Assembly: GCA_039000515.1 (NCBI GenBank)
Contig: JBCFYV010001001.1
Coordinates: 8,184,333-8,248,332 of the forward strand
Direction: 5' to 3'
DNA: 64,000 bases
Source of the DNA: Timema cristinae
Taxonomy: Eukaryota > Arthropoda > Insecta > Phasmatodea > Timematidae
Shown here: in pieces, positions 34,339-47,641 of the stretch
Layout: each line of letters begins with the position of its first letter
Position numbering within the stretch: position 1 is the stretch's first letter
The notes under the pieces: generated by a model
Database searches by the model: none
What the model was told of the DNA's origin: nothing
What the model saw: only the letters and a program-made list of their open reading frames with translations
Position numbers and translations under genes: made by a program

Positions 34339-34412
34339 ACCCGCTTCAATGGACGAATGGTCTAGGTCGTCAATCTTGAGCTAGACTGGCCTGCTGAAGA
34401 CAAGGAAATCGA
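34339..34412 (+). mobile_element. tRNA-derived SINE, family A/B-like, head only
   Basis: The head cacccgcttcaatggacgaa and gctagactggcctgctgaag are present. It breaks at gaaatcga just before box B and runs into unrelated T-rich DNA. Confidence 0.72.
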
Positions 34413-34419
34413 TTTTTTA

Positions 34420-36360
34420 AGGGTTGTGCGAGTCCTTTAAATTTAGAAAGTTCAATGATAAATGTGTGCTATGTTTCATAATAACCTAGATATTGAAGAA
34501 TAACAAATAAATATAATAATTATTAATGATACTTTGGGGTAGCGATTAGATACCTCCCTCACAAAAATTAAAAAAAAAAAAAAACTCTTGTCACTCCTTA
34601 ATTATAGGCAAACAAACATTTCTGAAATGAATGGCCACGTCACTCAAATAAAGCTGCTACGTGCTCAAGATTCGACGAACGTGTTAGGTCAATACCAAAA
34701 TACACCTCCCTCGCTAACTTCAATTAGTAACATCAGCGCGCTCCTCTGTTTCAATTATAAATACCGACTTCACGGTTTGATTGGCTAAATGAGGATGGCA
34801 TTGTAACTAAGCCAACTGGTATCGACTCAGTAATGGAGGTCATGAATAGCTGGGTGAACCTTTTGACCCTGATACTTTGATGGTGATTTACAGACTGTTC
34901 ACGATAGGTTTTTACCTGGATGACAGTTCGAAAATCATATGTTTAGGTTTTGGGTTGCCACACTTGTAAAAGATCACTGTTTTGTTATAGATGTAAAGAT
35001 ATTTTATTACCTGTTATATATTACATTTAAAATAACGAAAATAAACTAAGTTTTCTTATACTATTTAATTTTTTTAAATAATTTCTTTTTATCCAACTCG
35101 AAACAATATTTTAAACATAATTAAAAGTACTTATTTTTCGTTTTGGAACGTTACTGATTTTGTGTAATATATTGCACACATCAATACCTGTTAATACAGG
35201 CATCGTATTTACTTGGAAAAGAGAAAATTGTTGTCATTTCTTTTACATACAATAAATGATTTTATGATTATTTTGTATTATTTTGAAATATTTAACTGAA
35301 TAAAATATTTTCATCAACTGCGTGTCTGCATCATTGTAAACAACTTGTTTACCGTCATGTTCAACCATATGGTTTAAATTCGTCAGTTACCATTTTGAAG
35401 TTATGTTCGTTAGAAGTTTTTTGTGAAAGTGGTGTGAATATTTTTTTAAAGTGGAATAAAATGATAAATAAACTTTGTGTCCGTCCTCAAATAAATATAT
35501 AAATAATATTGGCCTAAGTTACTGTGGTTAACTATCACATTAATATATTACCATCTGTTTTCATTACAGTGATCCAAAGTGATGGATGTCAGCTGTTGGT
35601 GTAGGGATATATTAGGGATTACTTCTAGTAACATTTCGAGCTGTCATCCAGGTAAACTTAGGTTGTGAATGAATAGTAGTGAGGGGAGTTGTATGCCTGG
35701 TTTATTTACTTGTAAATTGCTATAATGAGCTTTTATGTACAATCAAACGTCTCACAAAGCTTCAATAAAATAAAATACATTTATTTTTATGCATAGGTTG
35801 GTCTATTTGATAGTTTTTGACCTCACAACTTTATTTATTTTTTCAAATTTACTTAGTACTATTGGGATGTGTTATAGCAATTTTTATCAAATACAAATTT
35901 GTTAATCTAATAAGAGTATGACTCGAACATTATCTTTAAACATATTAGAGCGTATTATAGATGATTTGCTAGTTTACGCCATATCTGAATTTGTGAAATT
36001 TATATCTGCCATGAACATAGCGGTATTTTTGACACTTTTTAAATGAAGAGAAAGTTGTCAATAAATTCCAGGACACCCTCAACAGATATTCAAGAACTGT
36101 TTGAATCACGATGTGGAGAAAATTAAACGTATGTTTCTACTTGATAAATATTTGATTTCTTTTGTCCAAAAAAAAGTTTTGATATAAAAGCTGCAAAAAC
36201 TCTGAGCTTTTCTCACGTCCTCTACATCCACCTTAAGGTAAGATGAAGAAGCATACTTGATTTTGTGTAACAAAACACATTCTTAGCACAAATAAGTAAA
36301 TAAATAAATAATGCTTCAATAGATGCGTTTAGTTAAATTTTGTACATGTAATAAATAATC
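34420..36360. other. AT-rich DNA, nothing recognised
   Basis: A poly(A) run lies at about 34571-34584. A 66-codon frame (34588-34788) has no known domain. No transposon ends were found over 1.9 kb. Confidence 0.4.
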
Positions 36361-36366
36361 TTCTTT

Positions 36367-37566
36367 TTACTTTCTCGCTATTCTTACGGGTAGAGAAAGT
36401 ATTGTGATGGGCAAAAATAAATCGAACTCACGATTTTGATGAATCTAGACGTTTCATGAACCCCCCCCCCCTTCCCCCGAATATGAAAAAGAGGTTTTTG
36501 AATTTCCGTCTTGTATGTCTGTCTGTACCTCCGTCTAAAGCCTAAACTATTTTACCGATTGGGCTAAAACTTGATATATAGGGTTTTCATAGGTTTACCC
36601 CGAGGAATTTTCCGAATTGGTTATCCAACCCTAAAATTAAGTGTAGTTTCCTTAAGAGTGAAAAGAGGAAAAAAAATCAATTTTATCAAAATTGGCTTAA
36701 CCGATTTTCATTAAATTTCATTTCTAAGCTTTGATCAATAATACAAACCAAATTGCTACTCTCTCAACTTTTCATAAAAATAACTTTGTGTTCCTGTCTG
36801 ATGCGTAAACTCTAATTTTAATTTTACCTCCGTAAGTCTTTGAGATATGAAATTACTTATCATTGCATACATGTGGATATATTTATAATAAACATATTTT
36901 ACTTGAAATATATTTTTATAAAACCAAAAGTTTTCAAGCTATACACAAATATATATTTCATTTAATTTGCCAACACTTTAAAGGTAAAGTATTACAACCG
37001 TAAAAAAAAATTCATCCGAGATGTTGATGGATGTCGACGTTTCATGACGTTTCTAATAACCTAAAAAGTTGTTTTTGTAACGTCGTCCGTCTAACCCTAA
37101 AATTAATAGCAGTTTACTAAAGGGTGAAATGAAAAAAAATCCATTTTCTCAAAATTGGCTATAACGATTCTTCCGTATCTCTCTCATTTTAGACTCAATA
37201 GTCAATAATTACCTATTTAATTGGTCAAAATTCATAAAACAGAAATTTAATATAAATGCAATTACCTTAAGATATACCCTAGTAAAATGACGAAAATTTT
37301 AACTTAAGTCAAAATTTTAATATGAGTGTTGACCGTTGGGGACCCAATATCGTTATTTTGTATTTTTCCAATATATACAACTGAAGACGTTAATTATTTA
37401 AAAATAAAATTATGAAATTCAAAACCACAATAAAAAATGTTTTACGTATGTTTAGCGCAATTTCTTCTCGGGTTTGCTATTGTATATTATATTACGAGTT
37501 TTGAGTAAATATCTCCATTAAAAAAAATAGAGCGAGAAAGTTCGTCCGGAGTTCCATACCATTTAT
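36367..37566 (+). mobile_element. Family P repeat, copy 1 (unclassified, ACTTTCTCGC termini)
   Basis: It begins ttactttctcgctattctta and contains a hairpin-like actttctcgc / gtagagaaagt pair within its first 40 bases. Its end carries agcgagaaag, the inverse of the start. Between them are conserved phrases (accgattgggctaaaacttg, aatcttcattaaattt-like, ttttataaaaccaa). About 1.2 kb. No protein is encoded. It could be a non-autonomous DNA element. No target duplication is visible. Confidence 0.7.
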
Positions 37567-37569
37567 TTA

Positions 37570-37919
37570 ATAAAACATTTTACTATACACTTTTTACTAT
37601 AAAACATTGATGTGTTTATATTTTGAAAACTCATTGTATTATAAACATAATTATAAAAAATTGAGTTTTTTGTTTTATTTTGTTCAATTTTTTTTATATA
37701 TCTGGAAAGCAATTTATTATCTATTGCGCCCCACAAAGTTTGTGTTAAAACTTAAAATATTGAACATAGTTCGCATTTTCTTAAGCCTTAGGTTAAATTA
37801 TTCTGTGTTTAGAAATTTCAAGTTGGATGTAAAAAAAAATTATATGCTTTAGGCTGTCTCTGAAAAGAGAGAACGAAAAAAAGGGATAATTGAACATAAT
37901 GAAATCACTTTGTTTTAAA
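37570..37919. other. AT-rich spacer between two P copies
   Basis: An 81-codon, Lys/Phe/Tyr-rich frame (37607-37852) reflects base composition only. Confidence 0.4.
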
Positions 37920-38497
37920 CATTTTACTTTCTCGCTATTTACAGGTAGAGAAAGTATTGTGATCATCAAAAAAATCGAACTCGAGATTTTGTTGAATCTC
38001 GACGTTTTATGACCCCCCGAATGAAAAAGCGATTTTTGAATTTTCGTTTGACTGTCTGTTTGTCCGTACCTCCGACTATAGCCGAAGCTATTTTAACGAT
38101 TGGGCTAAAACCTGGTTTTCATAGGGTTGCCCTAAGGGTTTTTTGGAATTGGATATCTAACCCTAAAATTAACGGTAGTTTACTGAATGAAAAAAAAAGA
38201 GGAAAAGACGATTTTCTCAAAATAGTTTCTAACGATTTTGATTAAATTTCATTTCAAAATATTTCAAAATATTCCAATCAAAATAGCTACTCTCAATATT
38301 TCTGCAAAATGACTTAAGGGCTCCGGTCTGATGCGTGGGTTCTCATTTTTTTAAATTATATCTCTGAAACTATTTGAGATATAAAATTACTTATCAGTTA
38401 TCATTGTGAATATGTAGATATATTTATAATACAAATATTTTATTCGAATCATATATTTATAAAACCAATAACTTTCAAGCTATACGCAAATTTATAT

Positions 38498-38513
38498 ATA
38501 TATATATATATAA
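38498..38513. repeat. (TA)n microsatellite inside P copy 2
   Basis: This short TA run sits where other P copies have tatacacaaatatatatttc. Confidence 0.85.
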
Positions 38514-39095
38514 CTTTTCGAACATTTAAGGTAAAGTATTACGAACTCAAAAAACGTCTAACTCATGACCCCCCGAACCCTAAAAAGTGGTATTTGCAAT
38601 GCCATCTTTTTGTGTTTCTTTTTAACCCCATAATTAGGAGTAGTTTAATAAAAAGTGAGAAGAGAAAACAAAAATATTTTCTCAAAATTGGCTCTAACGA
38701 TTTTGATTGAAATTCGTATTTAGGCATTAGTAAATATATAATAAATAAACTGGATATTTTCATTTTCCCATGAAAATTACTTTTAGGGTACTTTACAGAA
38801 GCGGAAATTTCTAAATCTCCATGACTATTTGAGATACTAAATAACTTATCATTGCAAAACTGTAGTACTATTAAAAATTAAAAATAAATATGAAATATAT
38901 TTTTATAAAACCAACAGTTTCTGAGTTATTAGCAAATAGTTATTAATACAATTTTGTGGGCTTTAGTTGTAAAGAGATACTACTTAATTTTTAACGCAAT
39001 AATTTTCTAATGCCATAGAATAAGCAAATAAGTAAGTCTTTCGAAAATTTGATGTTGTTTTTCCTTTGACTCTTGGAGGAGATTTTTGTACAGCA

Positions 39096-39935
39096 CAGGG
39101 ATGCATCCAGGATTTTCGTGAAAGGGGTAAGGGGGGGGGTGAGAACGCTGGTGTTCCATCAGGATTGGATCGGGGAGGGGGGCAGTCAAGAAATTTTTCA
39201 CATAAAAATACTTCAAAATTTAAGAGTAAATAATGTAAGTAATTATTCAATGTAATTCTAAACTCAAGAATAATCTTCTAAATGAAGGTTATAACTTGAA
39301 ATTTGCGATTGGTATTGAAAATTATTATATGCAAATAACAATAATATCAACACATAGTGATTATTAAGAGGGAAATGTTTAAACATTATAATAATTATTA
39401 TATAAATAGTTTTATTTGCTATTCAATTAATTAGACAAAATATATGGAATTATTCAAATATCGGACATCGAACTTTAGCTCCACTTTAAAGTATAGCTAG
39501 TTATATCTCATTCTAAATATAATTTTATCACTAAGCCATACTAACACGTTTTGTGTATGGTATTATTCAATCTTTTTTATTTAAAGCACGTTATTTACAA
39601 CAAATTATTTTATAAATATTTATTTATGAAAAATCATTGATATAGTAATGATAAAAATTATAAAATAAATTTAAACCTGAACATTGTTTGTGCAACAAGG
39701 TGAGAGTTAAATTTGTGTGATTTCATTAATGTCCATTTTCATCAATTTAATACTTAATATGACTGTCTTAAATCTTAATATTACCAATAATAATTTAACA
39801 GCTGAAATATGGTTAGTGAGATAGTAAGTATTACGTGACAATAAAACTAGTAGTAACGTTATCCTTGATTTAATTGGTATATTTACTTGAAGGAGGGCAC
39901 GCGCCCCTCATTTTCCGTTCCTGGATATGCCACTG
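39096..39935. mobile_element. 840-bp non-autonomous hAT-like transposon nested in P copy 2
   Basis: The left end CAGGGATGCATCCAGGATTT and the right end, read inverted as CAGTGGCATATCCAGGAACG, are imperfect terminal inverted repeats of the CAGNG type. They are flanked by 8-bp duplications gtacagca (39088-39095) and ttacagca (39936-39943) that differ at one base. Eight-base duplications with such ends are typical of hAT elements. G-rich blocks near the left end (39126-39182) and gcgcccctcat near the right are common in this group. The 60-88 codon frames inside do not resemble a transposase. Confidence 0.85.
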
Positions 39936-40349
39936 TTACAGCAATGATATATCTCGCTCATTTTAGACTCATTAGTCAATAATTACCTATTATATTGGTC
40001 AAAATTTATAAAAGAGAAATTTAATACAATGGGATAACCATAAGATGTGCATTCCCTAAATAAATGCCGAATATTTTAATCGGAAGTCAAAATTTTAAGA
40101 CGTAGTGTTGATCCTTGGGGACCCAACTTAGATATTTTGTCTTGGTCCAAATAAACAAATGAAGACGTTATTCAAAAAAATAGAATTATAAAATTTAAAA
40201 TCGTGAGTCAAAAAATGTTTTACGCATGTATAACGCAACTTGTTCTCGGGTTCGCTAGTGTATATTATATTAGGTATTTTGAGTAAATATCTCAATTTTT
40301 AAACACTAGAGCGAGAAAGTCCGTGCGGAGTTCCGTACCATTTATTTTG

Positions 40350-42960
40350 TGTTTGTTGTTTATGGGAGTGGTTATATCCACACATATCAGAATATGTCTA
40401 CATTTCCCATATGAATGTTTGTTTTCGCCTCTTCGGAAGTTTCGCATCCGGTTATCGGCAAGAATGGTTACTGTTCTTTTTGCTTGATATTCGCAAACCC
40501 GTAAAGAATACAAGGAGGTTGGAGATGGGGTGGATTTGTGGGCGAAGTGTGCCGTATCTTAAAAAAAAAAAAAAACCACGAACCCTTAAATCCGCCCCCA
40601 TTTGCTCGAACATACATGGCAGCTAGTGCCAACAAACTCCGGCGTGAAAAATAGACGCAGGAAATACCTCTACTTTGGTAAAATATTTGGAAGGGGTGAA
40701 AAAATTAAGATGAATAGCTTTTTGAAATATCCCCCCTCTCTGTCTCTCTTTTTTTGTGAAAATATATAGCGAGAGTTATGTTTATTCCCCTAATCAAGAA
40801 TTGGTTGCGTGTATGACATCGTAAAAGATGAAGGTGATTTATTTTTATTCTTTCTAGAAGGGTTTGAAAGTAAACAAATATGTTTATATAAATATTAACC
40901 CCAACATTTAAAGTCCTCTGTAACATATAGGTTATATGAGTCATTGATTAATCCAATAAATATGCTGAAACATTTTTAAAATACGTGCCTTAGTAAAACC
41001 TTCTTTTTCAAAGTGTTGTTGGAAACTGCACGCTAAACCATCTCATACTTTAAGCTATATTTGTTACACAATTCTGAGTTCAAATATTTAAATTTTATTT
41101 TTGTAGAAACATTATTTTTCAATTGAATGGATAAAATGTTTCGAACACACACACATAAATAAAAGTAAACTGCCCCTTAAGCTTTTTTTTTATCGAAGCA
41201 TACAGTAAAGAGTAAGTTGTATTCCCTATTCTTTTCTTCGCTCTTGTTTCTCTTTGGATTCTGCCCTTCTTGCGAACATATTTGGGGTTGGATCTCTGTA
41301 TTATATTTAGCTCGAAGCCTTGTGGGCGATATGAAGAAATAATTCTTCCATCTTGTCTTTAGCAGGGAAATTCACCTTTAATTAAAGTGAAACTGCGTTC
41401 TCTTAATTGAAGAATGTAATTGAAGCAGAATTTTTCAATTGATGAATTAACTTGTTTAAATTGAAAGGTAGTAAAAAAAAATTTAACTTCACTGGCACCG
41501 GCAGAATTATTTGATAGCGAGTACATCTCTGGACCACCTTGAAGACCCATCTATCTGGATAGATGGCTTTATCGTTGACGGGGTTTTCAATTCTCTCTCT
41601 AGGTGATTATGGAGAATCTCCTTAAAATTCGACCTCCTAATCTTATTACATTAGATTATGTAGTTTAAACACAAATAGCTACTAGCCAGCATACTATCTT
41701 TAAATGTAGACCCTACTAATAATGAAAAAAATGCATCTGTTTGGACATAAAACTTATACCTAGAATATTAAAAACTTTACTAAAGTTATTAAAATTATAC
41801 GCCGATGGTAATTTTGGTTTGGAGGTTATATCCAAACATATAGATTATAGTTTTTGTTAAACTAGCACATTTGGTCCTGACCAGTCTACTTACCAACCTA
41901 AATATGAAACGTGACAAGAGCTGTAATATTTAAAAGAATATACCTTTTGAAAATATAAGCAAGAAGCTAACCAATTTATTGAATTTGAGGATTACATTTT
42001 CCATTACTTAGAACTTAATTTTAATAAACTTATAGAATTATATTCTTATATCTGTAAAATTTAGGTATATATACTCTGAAATATTGTCTGAATTAATGTT
42101 ATTTTGTTTGTTTTATATAATTTTATTGCATTATTAAAACTGCCTGTACACTTGATTATCTCACATCGCACCTTTCCATGTGGATGGTAGATTATGTTTG
42201 TTGTCTTGAATTTTCTAGAGGAATTAATATAAAATTATTCACAATTTCGATAAAACATAATATGAATTATCTGAGTTTATATGGTATTATTTTCTTAAAT
42301 TAACTTAAGTTTCGAATTATTAACATTCTTTATAAAGCTTCATTTGATTTTTTTTTTTTTGTGTTTGTAAAATATAGAAGAGTTTACTTATTAAAGCGTA
42401 GCCAGTCTTATTAATTACAATGTTGCTCCATCAAATTGCATCACCAATGGTTCGAAAATCTGTTTTAAATTATAAACCTTGCAAGTTAGTTTTATTTTCT
42501 ATTAATTAACTTTTTTATGATTAATATATCAATTATAAAACAGTTCTTAGTTTTTATATAGTAATTGTTTATTGTTGTGATTTAGTTGATATAAAATTTT
42601 ACCATTTACTTGTTTCTTAAATTTAAAGAATAAAATAAATGTGCTTATAATGTATTTATTTTATAACTGAAAGTGACACTAATGTTCCTTTTTTTATGAA
42701 CATTAAAATACACTAATGTATAAGAGGAAATTGTAGAAAAATAAAAATTTTCATCAAAAGAATAGGTTTTATCAATTACTACTGAAAGTATAGAGGGAAA
42801 TCGTTTTTGAGTCACACTAAGATATTATTTAAGATAGTATTAATCGTGATAGAATACGATACGTTCGGAGCTGATTAGAATTATAAAGCCTGAGTCGTAT
42901 GTTTGGTAATTGAATAAAACATTAAAGTCCCCTGTATCTCTTGAGTTAAGATAATTTAAC
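40350..42960. other. Unassigned DNA
   Basis: A 16-base A run lies at about 40560-40575. A 71-codon frame at 40411-40626 and several others show no domain. A weak SINE-like phrase near 41620-41660 is not enough to call. Confidence 0.4.
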
Positions 42961-42978
42961 GCATTGATATCCGACCAA

Positions 42979-43208
42979 CGCTTGAGTGTTGAGCTTGACT
43001 GCTGAGGACGGGGAGATCGAGGTTCGAATCTCGGTCGGCTGAACTGGGGGTGGTTTTTACTAAATGGTTTTCCACTCTCCCTCCACGCAAATGCGGTTCA
43101 CTTCCTCTAATTCAACCTTCCCAATTCCTAATCCATTAGCGTAATTAGTTCTTAAAGCGTATAACCCGAACGGTTAGTAAGACGCGGTGCTAATATTAAT
43201 TAATATTA
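42979..43208 (+). mobile_element. tRNA-derived SINE, family A, 5'-truncated, with 12-bp target-site duplication
   Basis: It begins at cgcttgagtgttgagcttga, within a few bases of the same element position as the truncated copy at 7901. It keeps a perfect box B (ggttcgaatctcgg) and the common tail (ataacccgaacggttagtaa). The flanks atatccgaccaa at 42967-42978 and 43209-43220 are identical, so the insertion is young and the truncation is original. Confidence 0.94.
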
Positions 43209-43224
43209 ATATCCGACCAATTGA

Positions 43225-45440
43225 TTGCTGTTGTTAGCTTTGCCATGTTTATTGCGATTAACCTCAAAACAATGAATCTTGAAATTCCAAGCCAGTTTGA
43301 ATTTGGTGGGCATAACACGGAATTTAATAGTTAATCTGTTCATAAATTCCTTATAGTGAATAGTTGTGATATCCTGAGAGCTACTGGCAATCTGGCCGAA
43401 CTAAGATTTATGTTGCTTAAAGTCGTATTGATATTTATAAGTATAGAGTAACGATTTCATAAATATTTTCATTTGAAAATGTATTGGAGATTTGGACTGT
43501 GTACTGTAATACGTTTCAAATTTTATCTTGCATAAACACAATACACTCTTATTGTAAACAAGGATTTTTACTTTAAAAAAATTATCAAACAAAATAGGAT
43601 TTAATGACCTACATAGAACTTTTAATTTTGTATATATAAAATATGACATTTATATAAACTTATAGATATCAATGGTAAAGTTTTAATAAACGAAAAATGT
43701 TGATTTTTGGTGGTGTGGGTGTAGTGTGGATTACTTAAACTCTTTTCATTTCTATTTATTGCTCTATGCATTCCCATTCAAATATTTGCGAAAATCTGAA
43801 TAATTTACTTATTTGATATTACAGGGGTTTTATAATCTTAAAATTTGATAGTATCTTACCGTTCACCTACTTTAAACAATAAAATCACTAAATCATATTA
43901 AATATGTTAAAACTGAAATATGATTACAATTTAAATTAGATAATGTATTTTTTAAATTTTTAAATCCATACCATTTTTAATAAAAAGTAAAATGTAAACT
44001 TCATTTAGCCTGAAAGGTATTAAATTAACTTCCGTGGCTCCAACATGGCGGAGCTTATAATATGGTGCAATAGTTTAATCCATTGTTTCACAAATGGTGT
44101 GCCGCGGCAGCGAATTAGGTGTGACCTCCAGCCACAACCCAGAACATCACACATCGTTGTTAGATAAGAACACGAATGAAGCTGGTACGAGTGACAGTTG
44201 TGCGTCGTCCGCATTTGATTTCTTACCAACTCGTACTTACTAATGTTTTAAATACATCTGACAAAATCAAAAGCTTTCACGTGAAGCTAGAATTATAGTT
44301 TGCCCAAATTATTATTGGTTTGAACGAAATGTTTCCAAATGTGAAAGAAGCGGGCACAGAAAAATAACTTAAACCTTTGATATTGAAACATTTGAAATAA
44401 CTTCAGGAAAAGATGGTTCTATATTTTCCTAATTCTGATTTATCGTACAACTAGTGGACTGGGTGAATAATTAATTTTCTGGTGCCGTGGTGCGTACCAA
44501 AACCAAAACAGTGTGCCGCAATAAATTTAGGCTTGTTAAGAGTACCGTGAACTTAAAAAGTTTACGAAAGATTGGTATAATCCTCAAGGTATGATGTCAG
44601 GCTAAACGGAATGTACTGAATGAACTGTAAACTACGCATTTATAACTAGGGAAAAAAACTATTTTAAAGTTTTTCATAAATAAAGAATTTCAGAAAATAG
44701 AATGTATTGGTTTTGCTTACGAAAATATGAGCTCTAAATTTATTTTACGTAAGTACCCTGTAGAGCGACATACCTATTATATATACATTAACTTTTCTTT
44801 ATATTTACTATAAATTTGTCTATCCAAACCTAACAAAAGTGTTGATTTAACCATATTTGAAACATATTGTTTGAATTATAAGACCAATTATTTGATTGAT
44901 AACATAGAATAAAATAAAAGCTTAAGCTTACAAAATGTAAGCACTGATTACTAGTTAATTTAAGTGGTTAAATATAAATCAATCCCTTATTAAAACTTAC
45001 TGCTTCAGGTTCTATATTTCTAGTGCTTGAATCAATTTTCGGGTAGTCTAGTATATCATTCAACTTGATATAGAGTCCCTTTTACTTTGCAATAGGATTG
45101 AATCAGGCTGTAGATTATCACCCATGTACTTGTACGTTGCTTATCCCAAGTCTGACACCAATTTATCGCATCTTTGTCTACAATAGTTTAGGACTCGTGG
45201 CGCTACTGCATTGTGGTAACTGGTGTAATTAATGGCTTTTCTGTTCCCTGACTCTAGGAGGCCATTGTGTCTAAGTGGCCGACATAAGCTTAAGTCGTTG
45301 AATGGTAGAGAAGAAAGGATTTAGCATTCAACAGCTTGACAAACGGTGTTGGGTTAATTTTTAAATAGTGAAAGCTGTAATTAAGACTATATACAATTAA
45401 CGCTATTATTTTTATGCGTGCTATAAGAGCACTTAAAAGA
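43225..45440. other. Unassigned DNA with a GC-richer patch at 44030-44230
   Basis: The patch (ggtgtgccgcggcagcgaat and surroundings) contrasts with its neighbours and carries a 69-codon minus frame with five Cys and many His, but I recognise no zinc-finger spacing. It may be an old transposon or an exon remnant. The rest is AT-rich and featureless. Confidence 0.35.
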
Positions 45441-45449
45441 TTGGGTATA

Positions 45450-45565
45450 CTATACACGCTTTTTTTTTATTATCTAGGAATACAACTTACTAATGAATGT
45501 ATTCTATAAGTTGAAAAATGACACCTGAACATGCGAATCGAATCCGGGACCTTTTAGAGAATATA
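45450..45565 (-). mobile_element. Possible SINE head, family H (tentative)
   Basis: On the minus strand aaaaggtcccggattcgatt contains a box B-like ggattcgattcg and is followed by caggtgtcatttttcaactt. This matches the phrases at 3.5 and 45.8 kb. Confidence 0.38.
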
Positions 45566-45799
45566 TTTAGATGCAGATATACAAATATAATAGCGTGTCT
45601 CTTTATTTAATCATAATAGGCGCATTTGTTCATTTATATTGTGCATTTGGCAGCATAAAGCCTTACCGAATCGAAGGTGGCTGCGTTATCTGACAGATCG
45701 TGATCTTAGTTGACTGCTCATTTGTAGCTGACGATTTATGCACGTATATAACATACTCTCTCTCTCTCTTAAATTATGAGTGAAGAATGATCCTGGGAA

Positions 45800-45900
45800 C
45801 GGGACGATTCCTGAGTAGCTCAGTAGTATTGGCGTATTCAACCAAAGGTCCCAGTGTCATTTTTCAATTTAGAGAAAATTATATGTAGATGTGGCTATAA
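45800..45900 (+). mobile_element. Possible SINE head, family H (tentative)
   Basis: The segment gattcctgagtagctcagta (box A-like) leads to caaccaaaggtcccagtgtc and atttttcaatttagagaaa. Box B is missing or worn. Confidence 0.38.
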
Positions 45901-45904
45901 CCGT

Positions 45905-47275
45905 AATATGAAATATTATAAATTTGCTATTTAGTTCATCATTACTAATGAAAGTTTTTTATTATTTATAAAACAAAAGGCCAACGTTGGGTACTTTATG
46001 TAAGTTAATAAGTGGGTTTTGACTAAAACTGCTACTTACAACCTACTTAAACTAGTTTACGATATATTTTATTAACATTACTTCAACTATCATAAATTAA
46101 CATAACTAATGTTTATTTACGTAACTAAACTAGTTACATTTTGTCAATCATAAATGTGGTTAAAGCAATTTAGTTAACATTACATAGCTACACATTCGGA
46201 ACGAATTGTTTTTATAAAGTCCATCCAGTTAAAGGAAGGTAATTTTAATCACTCTTATCCAGTGGTGACTCCTCGGTTGAATCAAGTCATATTCATCGAT
46301 ACACACACATACGTATATATAGGTGTATCTAGCAATGTATACGGTTTTATTCTAGATTCAAAATATATTACATGACAAATAAACAAAGTGGGTTTGTTTA
46401 TTAAACGCATTATAAGCGTTTTAGTAAAGTGTTTATATAATGTACCCTTGCTTTATTGACCTCCCCTCCCCGGCATTAAAACTAAACTAAACCAAACACA
46501 TTAAATATTGCTGGCGTGGCTAAGTAATTACAGTGGTTAACCTCAAGTACAGGACAGTAGTTCAATTCAAGATAGTACTGACAAACATATTTACTGTTTA
46601 TATACGTGGTCATCCTGTAGTTTAAATTACAAATATCTAGGTATGCGTGTACATTATTAAGGTGAGTTTGTTTAGTCATGTGTAACACAATCTGTGTGTT
46701 TGGAAAGTAAAACACATTAAATTAGATTAAAAGCACTATCTAATTATATATCCGATGAAAATTGGTACCTCTAAACGCGTGGTAAAACAAGTGGCTATGT
46801 CAAGGATTTTTTTCCCTTCATTTTGTTCCTTACTCCTGGAACGGCAAGGTCCTAGGGTCACCTTATCGTGGAAAACTCGACCTGATAGAGAGAACTACTA
46901 GTTTGGTCTATCCCGGCGTAAAAACGTGTTTATGGAAGGACATGAACAATCGCAGTGAAACTGACAGTGAAGTTTAAAACTTTTACCCTTGGTTGTACCA
47001 AGACTACAAGAACATCTTCTTGTTTCTCCTCGCCTGGGGCATTCTGACCTCCTTGAAACAACCCCCCCCCCCTTTCCCTGACAAGCTTGGCCACTCTTCG
47101 TGATAAAGCCACCGCGCGTTGATCCTTACAGCGCTGGTAGTGGCAGAAACTTGCAATACTTGCTAGAACACAAAACTAAGGGCCGGTTGCACAAACATCA
47201 CAGATCAGATGATGTAAGTTGATCTCCAATCAGCGTTTGGAAACCACACATTCCTTTGCATAATTAACAATTAGA
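45905..47275. other. Unassigned AT-rich DNA with a poly(C) run
   Basis: An 11-base C run lies at 47062-47072. Two frames of 60-77 codons carry no recognisable domain. Confidence 0.4.
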
Positions 47276-47277
47276 TA

Positions 47278-47505
47278 ACTGCTTTGGTGGCCGCAGGGTC
47301 TAAGGTGTCACTTTCGTGTTAGAATAAACTGCCGATGATGGTGAGATTGAGTTTTGTACTGAGGGTGGTTTTTCCAAAATAGTTTTCCACTCTACCTTCA
47401 ATAAATTGTAAGTAAGATTCCTTTGTATTCAACCTTCCTCATTAACGAAGTTAGTACATAATATGCGTATAACCTGAATAGATAGTAAAGAAGTGTGCTA
47501 AGAAT
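47278..47505 (+). mobile_element. tRNA-derived SINE, family B, box B region deleted
   Basis: The head actgctttggtggccgcagg and agaataaactgccgatgatg are present. The sequence jumps from gagattgagttttg to tactgagggtggtttttcca, losing most of box B. The tail is decayed (tataacctgaatagatagta). Confidence 0.82.
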
Positions 47506-47604
47506 AAAAATGGTATGGTGAACAGCAAAGACTTTCTCTCGCTTTTATCTTAAAATAGACATTTAATAAAAGCTCGAAAGTTTTGTGATACAAAATAATA
47601 GGTC

Positions 47605-47606
<2 letters not shown>

Positions 47607-47641
<35 letters not shown>

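Larger units (their letters stand above)
37920..40345 (+). mobile_element. Family P repeat, copy 2, split by a hAT-like insertion
   Basis: The start tactttctcgctatttacag and end agcgagaaagtccgtgcgga match copy 1, as do internal blocks (gattgggctaaaacctggtt, cattttagactcattagtca). It is interrupted at 39096-39935 by a hAT-like element. The sequence on either side rejoins to match the other copies (ggagatttttgtacagca, then atgatatatctcgctcattt). One internal section (about 38520-38930) repeats the P middle, so the copy may itself be composite. Confidence 0.72.

Noticed and set aside
41540..41700. Possible decayed family B SINE
   Set aside because: Only one phrase (aattcgacctcctaatctta) resembles the body. 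Head, box B and tail are absent.
44020..44229. 69-codon minus frame with several Cys and His, possible zinc finger
   Set aside because: Cys/His spacing fits no zinc-binding pattern I recognise. Only the GC contrast is real.
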